This document shows, piece by piece, positions 59,027 through 64,000 of a stretch of DNA of 64,000 nucleotides (position 1 is its first letter; every line of letters begins with the position of its first letter). The position numbers and the translations under genes were made by a program. Below the pieces are notes generated by a model that did no database searches, was not told the DNA's origin, and was given only the letters and a program-made list of their open reading frames with translations. This stretch comes from Pseudomonas sihuiensis (GTDB lineage Bacteria > Pseudomonadota > Gammaproteobacteria > Pseudomonadales > Pseudomonadaceae). The stretch covers positions 806,001-870,000 of the forward strand of contig NZ_LT629797.1 in NCBI RefSeq assembly GCF_900106015.1. The letters run 5' to 3'.

Positions 59027-61465
59027 TCAGAAGGCCCAGCGTGCTTTCACTGAGGCACCCTGGTTGGTGAAGTCGCTACGCGCCTCTGCATCGTAACGCA
59101 GGCTGACTTCGGTGCCTCCGCTCAGGGTGTGGGTCAGACCCAGTCCGGCGCGGGCTAGCCAGGGCTCCAGGTCCAGCCCTTGGGTTCTGAAGGCGGCGCC
59201 GGGTGCGCCAGCGTAGGTGGACGTGATTGTGCCGTTTTCGTCGATCACGTCGTAGCCGGCACCGAGGTTGGCACTGAGCAGGGTGGCTTCGCTCAAGGCG
59301 TAGTTGAGTTTTCCGTCGATGCTGAACAGCAGCTCTTCGGTGTCGTTGCTGTCTACGTCCAGATCAAGAGCGCCAGCACCTTTCTCATGATACGAATCAG
59401 TACCTATCCACGTATAGTCCGCGCGGGCCGAAGGCACGAAGGTCAACTGTTCGGACAGGTGCATGTTGTGACCGATGCCAATGCCAGCATGGACGTTGTA
59501 GCCGTTGTAGTCGGCGTGGGCAGTGGCATCTGCGAAAGGCATGTGGCGCTTGCTTTCGTTGCGGTTCTGCCCGGCGTCCAGCTGGAAGTTCAGCTCGGTA
59601 TCGGCACTCAGGGCGTAACTGCCGTAGCCAATCAGTTGGAACGTATCGATCTGGGCGCTTTGCGGGGCAACCCGCGAGTCGCTGTCCAGGTCGGTCTGTG
59701 CGTAAGCGAATGCCAGGCCAAGCCGGGTGGTCTCGGAAACGGCCGTATCGGCACCGATAGCCAGGCCCTTGGTGTTGGCGTCGTAGCCAGAGATACCGCT
59801 ACGTTCATTTTGCTCGGCCCAGGAACCAAAGGTCTTGATCCAAAGATTGCCGTTGCTTAGAGCGTCACCCGAAGACAGGCCACGATTGCTGTCCTGGTGG
59901 GCCTGAATCACCCGGTTGATACCGGCCAATGTGCTGCTAGCAGCACTGGTGGCGCTGCCAGCGACAGTGGGCATGGTAGAGGTGACTGCGTTGGAGACCT
60001 CCTGCTCGCTGGTCAGGCCGATGAAGTTGGACGCCAGCTCACCAGTCGGATCTTCGGCTAGTACGTTATCGAGCACCTGGGCCGCTTCTTGTGCCGGGTT
60101 GTTGCCGGTATTGATGACGCTGTCCAGCACGCCGGCAGTTTCGGCCTTGGCCAGTGTCAGATCGACGGTATTGCCGTCCTTGACTGCGCCGAAGTTGAAG
60201 AGCAGGGAGTTGTCGCTGACGGCAAAGGTACCGTCACTGATCAGGTTGTTGGCGCTGAGTACATCGTTGAGTGTGCTGGCCGTGAAGGAGTAGCCGGGAT
60301 TGCTGACGTCCACCATGATCTTGGCATTGCTGAGCAAGGTAGCTGTGCCGTCTACCACCAGCTTGCCGTAGGAGTTGTCATCCGCCACGCCAATTTTCAA
60401 GGCGCCGCTGCTGGCCTGATTGTAGTCGCCATAAATGGTGCCGGTGACGCCCGCAGCCAGGCTAAGGGTTCCCGCGTTGCTGAAGCCGCTGAAGGCAAAG
60501 ATGCCGTCGTCCATCGTGCTGGAAGTGCTGAGGCCTGCGCCCATCTTCAGAGTGGCACCGTTCTCGATTACAAAGCGGTCGACGGCGATGGCATTTTCAC
60601 TGCTGAAAACTGCGCCTGACTTGAGGGTGAACAGGCTGTTCCCAGCATCAACGTCGCCCACCAGGCGTGCAGTATTGCCCGTGATGTTGATTGCGGAAAT
60701 ACCACTGAAACTCAGGTCGCTGATTGCGTATTGAATTCCGGAGATGGTGCCACTGTTATCGATGGCACCGATGGCGCTGTCATAGACCTGAATGCCCGCC
60801 AGGGTGCCACTGATGGTGCCACTGTTGCTGACTGAGTCGATGGTCGTGCCGGTATCAATACCGATGCCGACACCATCAGTACCGATGCCGCTGATGGTGC
60901 CGCTGTTGACGATGGTGCTGATACCCACATCTCCGGTCGCCAGGATACCGGTACCTCCGGTGATGGTACCGGCGTTGTTGAGGCTATCGAGCGTCACCGT
61001 TTGCATCAGACCATCCAGGGTAATACCGACAAAGGAACCCTCGATGGTGGCGCCTGCCAGGTTGCTGATGCTGCTGCCGCTGGCTTGTAGATAAATGCCG
61101 GAACCGTCCAGGTAGTAGGTACCGCCGGTATTGCGGATGATCCCGGCATTGCTGATGCTGCCGAAACCGGAATCGCTAAAAACGGCTGACTCATTGGCTG
61201 TGGTGATGCTGCCGGATTCGCTCACGGTCAGACTGTCATTGCCGTACAGATAACAACTGTAGGATTCGTTGCCGCTGATGGTGTTATTGCCAGCCCCGCA
61301 AATAGCCGGGACAGCCTGTACTGTTCCAGCGGTCGTCAGGGCAAGGACTACACCTGCGAGCTTGAGTGCGCCGCCACTGCGCTTGCCGTGCAGGTTGGCA
61401 TGTTCATCGGCAACGACGAACGTATTGCGGGTAAAGCTCCAGACGATACTAAAAGCTTTGTTCAT
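59027..61465 (-). CDS. Type Va autotransporter with ESPR signal peptide
   Basis: 812 residues. Begins MNKAFSIVWSFTRNTFVVA, an extended-signal-peptide region, then a hydrophobic core (LAGVVLALTTAGTVQA). The passenger (about 52-540) is a beta-helix of NSGTISG-type repeats with an early Cys pair (ICGAGN, SYSCYLYG). The C-terminal barrel (about 550-812) starts near LWIKTFGSWAEQNERSG and ends in KARWAF with the terminal Phe. GGGAG precedes 61465; the frame is open 52 codons further but ESPR alignment fixes the start. Function unknown; adhesion or aggregation is typical. Confidence 0.88.
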   Translation of the reverse strand: MNKAFSIVWSFTRNTFVVADEHANLHGKRSGGALKLAGVVLALTTAGTVQAVPAICGAGNNTISGNESYSCYLYGNDSLTVSESGSITTANESAVFSDSGFGSISNAGIIRNTGGTYYLDGSGIYLQASGSSISNLAGATIEGSFVGITLDGLMQTVTLDSLNNAGTITGGTGILATGDVGISTIVNSGTISGIGTDGVGIGIDTGTTIDSVSNSGTISGTLAGIQVYDSAIGAIDNSGTISGIQYAISDLSFSGISAINITGNTARLVGDVDAGNSLFTLKSGAVFSSENAIAVDRFVIENGATLKMGAGLSTSSTMDDGIFAFSGFSNAGTLSLAAGVTGTIYGDYNQASSGALKIGVADDNSYGKLVVDGTATLLSNAKIMVDVSNPGYSFTASTLNDVLSANNLISDGTFAVSDNSLLFNFGAVKDGNTVDLTLAKAETAGVLDSVINTGNNPAQEAAQVLDNVLAEDPTGELASNFIGLTSEQEVSNAVTSTMPTVAGSATSAASSTLAGINRVIQAHQDSNRGLSSGDALSNGNLWIKTFGSWAEQNERSGISGYDANTKGLAIGADTAVSETTRLGLAFAYAQTDLDSDSRVAPQSAQIDTFQLIGYGSYALSADTELNFQLDAGQNRNESKRHMPFADATAHADYNGYNVHAGIGIGHNMHLSEQLTFVPSARADYTWIGTDSYHEKGAGALDLDVDSNDTEELLFSIDGKLNYALSEATLLSANLGAGYDVIDENGTITSTYAGAPGAAFRTQGLDLEPWLARAGLGLTHTLSGGTEVSLRYDAEARSDFTNQGASVKARWAF

Positions 61466-61664
61466 GACTGCTCCCTGCGCTGCCTGGCAACTGCCAGGCG
61501 AGCGATGCGACGCGTTTTTATCAGCGGTACGGCGGGAGGGTTCAGATTGCACTTCCCTGCATACGGCTTCCTGACATGCCAGGCATGTGATGGCATTGTG
61601 CCTGACTTCTTTTGGGCGCACATTCGGTATTTGCTGCAGGCCCGATGAGCAGCCGAAGATTGAC

Positions 61665-62489
61665 TCAATCGACGAACAGATCCGGTATCAGGCTGCCGCC
61701 AGCAGGATCGAAACGGTATTGCTCGAAATCGGTGACGCCCCGTTCGCGCAGGATGTCCTCGTCGATCAGCAGGCGTCCGGTGAGGCTGCGTCCTTCGCTA
61801 CTCAGGATCGCATGCGCCGCGTCGGCCATGATCGCCGGAGTGCGTGCCCGCTTGAAGGCGTCGCGGCTGCCCAGTTCGAACTCGATGGCGGCGGTGGCGA
61901 TCATGGTTTTCGGCCACAGCGAGTTGACGCTGATGCCGTATTTCTTGAACTCCTCGCTCATGCCCAGGGTGAGCATGCTCATGCCGTACTTGGTGACGGT
62001 GTAGGGGCCGTGCTGGGCGAACCACTTGGCGTCGAGGTTGAGTGGTGGAGAGAGGTTGAGGATATGCCCGCCCGTGCTCTTCTTCAGGTAGGGAAGCGCC
62101 GCCTGGCTGCAGACCATCACCGCGCGGGTGTTGATCTGGTACATCAGGTCGAAGCGCTTGGGTTCGAGTTTTTCCACGCCCACCAGCTTGATCGCGCCTG
62201 CATTGTTGACCAGGGCGTCGATGCCGCCGAAATGCTCGGCGGCCTGGGCCATGGCCGCCGCCACGGCCTGTTCGTCACGCACGTCCAGTTGCAGCGCCAA
62301 AGCCTTGCCGCCTGCGGCTTCGACCTCGGCGGCGACGCTGAAGATGGTGCCTTCCAGTTTCGGGTGTGGCTCGGCGCTCTTGGCCGCGATGACGATATTG
62401 GCGCCGTCGGCGGCGGCCTTGAGGGCGATCTCGCGGCCGATGCCACGGCTGGCACCGGTGATGAACAGGGTCTTGGCGGAAAGTGACAT
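61665..62489 (-). CDS. atuG: SDR-family oxidoreductase, AtuG-like (HSDL2-type)
   Basis: 274 residues. Cofactor loop FITGASRGIGREIALKAA, NNAGAIKL, active-site region ending GPYTVTKYGMSML (YxxxK as YTVTK), and NSLWPKTMIATAAIEF. The long C-terminal segment is typical of the HSDL2-like branch. Directly follows the biotin carboxylase gene in the order atuF-atuG known from citronellol/geraniol users. The specific oxidation step is not established. Confidence 0.75.
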   Translation of the reverse strand: MSLSAKTLFITGASRGIGREIALKAAADGANIVIAAKSAEPHPKLEGTIFSVAAEVEAAGGKALALQLDVRDEQAVAAAMAQAAEHFGGIDALVNNAGAIKLVGVEKLEPKRFDLMYQINTRAVMVCSQAALPYLKKSTGGHILNLSPPLNLDAKWFAQHGPYTVTKYGMSMLTLGMSEEFKKYGISVNSLWPKTMIATAAIEFELGSRDAFKRARTPAIMADAAHAILSSEGRSLTGRLLIDEDILRERGVTDFEQYRFDPAGGSLIPDLFVD

Positions 62490-62577
62490 GGGCGTGCTCC
62501 GGTATTGTTGTTATGAGGGAGGAGGGAATTTAACCCTGAGTTTCCGTCGCGGCTAAAGCCCTTCCCACAGCGTTATA

Positions 62578-64000
62578 TCAAGCCCCTACAGCTTCGATTT
62601 CCACCAGCAACTGGCGATTCTTCACCTGGTCGCCCTGGCTCACGCCGACGCGGCGAACGATGCCGTCGACGCCAGCCTTGAGCGGGTGCTCCATCTTCAT
62701 CGCTTCCAGCACCACCAGCAATTGCCCCTTGCTCACGCTGGCGCCCTCGGCGATCAGTACGTCGACGATGGCGCCATCCATCGGTGCCTTCACCGCGCCG
62801 CTGCTGGCGGCGTTCTGCCCACCAGCCGGCTCGTGGGTGACATCAACCAGTTCCAGGTTGCCATGCTCGCCGTACAGCCACAGGCGCTCGCCTTCGATGT
62901 GGTAGGCCTGGCGGCGGCGCACGCCGTCCAGTTCCAGGGTCAACCAGCGGCCATCGCTGGCCAGCAGGCGCAGGGACAGCTGCTCCTCACCTCGGCTTAT
63001 GCGCAGTTGCGCTTGCGTACCACTGACGAGCACATCCAGCTCCACGGTATGTTTGTGCTCCCCCTGCTTGAGGACAAAGCGCCAGGGCGCACTGCCGGCG
63101 CTGCGCCAGCCGGACAGGCCGGGTTGGTGTGCACGGGCGTCGGCCGAGGCCTTGTAGAGCAGGGCGGCGGCCATGGCCAGCTCGGCCAGGCTGGCGCTGT
63201 GCGGATGCAGGCTTGGGTCATCAGCGAAGTGTTCGGCGATGAATGCCGTGGTGGCATTGCCGGCAGCGAACTCCGAGTTTTTGAGCAAATTGGCGAGGAA
63301 GCGCTGGTTGCCGTTCACACCCAGCAGCACGCACTGCTCCACCGCGCGCACCAGCTTGCGCCGGGCTTCGTCGCGGGTTTCGCCGTAGGCAATGACCTTG
63401 GCCAGCATCGGGTCGTAGAAGGGGGTGACGGCCTGGCCCTCGACCAGGCCGTGGTCGATGCGCACGCCGGCCAGCAGCTCGGGTTCCCAGCGCAGCACCT
63501 GACCGGTTTGCGGCAGGAAGCCGGCGGCCGAGTCCTCGGCATACAGGCGCACTTCCATGGCGTGGCCGGTGAGGCGAATGTCGTCCTGCTGCAGCGGCAG
63601 GGGCTGGCCCTCGGCAACGCGAATCTGCCAGGCCACCAGATCCTGATCGGTGATCAGCTCGGTGACCGGGTGCTCGACCTGCAGGCGCGTGTTCATTTCC
63701 AGGAAGAAGAACTCGCCGCTGGCGTCGAGCAAAAACTCCACGGTGCCGGCGCCGACATAGTTCACCGAAGCCGCCGCCTTCACCGCCGCCTCGCCCATGG
63801 CGCGGCGCAGCTCGGGCGTCATCACCGGGCAGGGCGCTTCCTCGACCACCTTCTGGTGGCGACGCTGCACCGAGCAGTCGCGCTCGCCGAGGTAGACGAT
63901 ATTGCCGTGCTGGTCGCCGAAGACCTGGATCTCCACATGGCGTGGGCGGATCACGGCGCGCTCGAGGATCAGCTCGCCGGAGCCGAAGGCATTCTGCGCC
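62578..64000 (-). CDS. atuF: Geranyl-CoA carboxylase alpha subunit (AtuF-like), 5' end outside window
   Basis: Biotin carboxylase/biotin carrier subunit. The window holds the C-terminal ~474 residues; the frame runs on past base 64000. Biotin carboxylase motifs RPRHVEIQVFGDQHGN, ERDCSVQRRHQKVVEEAP and LEMNTRLQVEHPVTE are followed by the linking domain and a biotinyl site VVLEAMKMEHPL near the end. Methylcrotonyl-CoA carboxylase alpha (LiuD) is very similar; the neighbouring SDR and acyl-CoA synthetase favour the terpene enzyme. Confidence 0.75.
   Translation of the reverse strand, partial: AQNAFGSGELILERAVIRPRHVEIQVFGDQHGNIVYLGERDCSVQRRHQKVVEEAPCPVMTPELRRAMGEAAVKAAASVNYVGAGTVEFLLDASGEFFFLEMNTRLQVEHPVTELITDQDLVAWQIRVAEGQPLPLQQDDIRLTGHAMEVRLYAEDSAAGFLPQTGQVLRWEPELLAGVRIDHGLVEGQAVTPFYDPMLAKVIAYGETRDEARRKLVRAVEQCVLLGVNGNQRFLANLLKNSEFAAGNATTAFIAEHFADDPSLHPHSASLAELAMAAALLYKASADARAHQPGLSGWRSAGSAPWRFVLKQGEHKHTVELDVLVSGTQAQLRISRGEEQLSLRLLASDGRWLTLELDGVRRRQAYHIEGERLWLYGEHGNLELVDVTHEPAGGQNAASSGAVKAPMDGAIVDVLIAEGASVSKGQLLVVLEAMKMEHPLKAGVDGIVRRVGVSQGDQVKNRQLLVEIEAVGA

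Overview
The window is a GC-rich gammaproteobacterial chromosome segment and almost certainly comes from a Pseudomonas. From remembered gene order, the first two thirds follow the P. aeruginosa PA3141-to-PA3106 block: wbpM, comEA, tyrB, uvrB, an EmrAB-like pump, gltX, Ala/Glu tRNAs, leuCDB, asd, fimV, truA, trpF, accD, folC, dedD, cvpA, purF, metZ. After about 41.5 kb the order changes to genes that sit elsewhere in P. aeruginosa: the etf genes, a plaF-like gene, and finally an acyclic-terpene (atu) gene set. Gene content such as the atu genes fits an environmental lineage (P. mendocina/oleovorans-like), but the species is an inference.

Layout. 0-13 kb: 3' part of wbpM, comEA, tRNA-Asn followed by an unusual 147-bp tandem array built from the tRNA tail and its terminator, aromatic aminotransferase, uvrB, an efflux pump whose MFS subunit carries a 146-residue internal duplication, its divergent LysR regulator, gltX, and a six-tRNA operon of three Ala(GGC)-Glu(TTC) pairs. 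13-24 kb: TetR/hydrolase pair, two c-di-GMP enzymes, thioesterase, dusC, heat-shock ibpA with a sigma-32-like promoter and a ROSE-like RNA thermometer, LysR regulator. 24-41.5 kb: housekeeping block for leucine (leuCD, leuB), aspartate-family (asd plus a cysteine-less asd paralogue), FimV, truA, trpF, accD-folC-dedD-cvpA-purF, metZ and an SDR. A 265-bp MITE-like element has landed exactly in the dedD stop codon.

41.5-53 kb: etfQO divergent from etfB-etfA across a PsrA-type operator, a PlaF-type membrane phospholipase, a second small IS-like element, an operon of a periplasmic binding protein with two envelope lipoproteins, a MocR-type regulator, and a VWA lipoprotein/ECF sigma/anti-sigma-like operon. 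53-64 kb: a proline-rich lipoprotein, a large unrecognised membrane protein, then minus-strand atuF-atuG and atuH separated by a type V autotransporter and a lipoprotein hydrolase.

Short palindromic repeats (REP/BIME-like) occupy many intergenic gaps. No CRISPR array, prophage, or full transposase gene is visible. The most unusual items are the enlarged DHA2 transporter, the tRNA-Asn tail array, the stop-codon MITE, and the autotransporter inside the atu locus.
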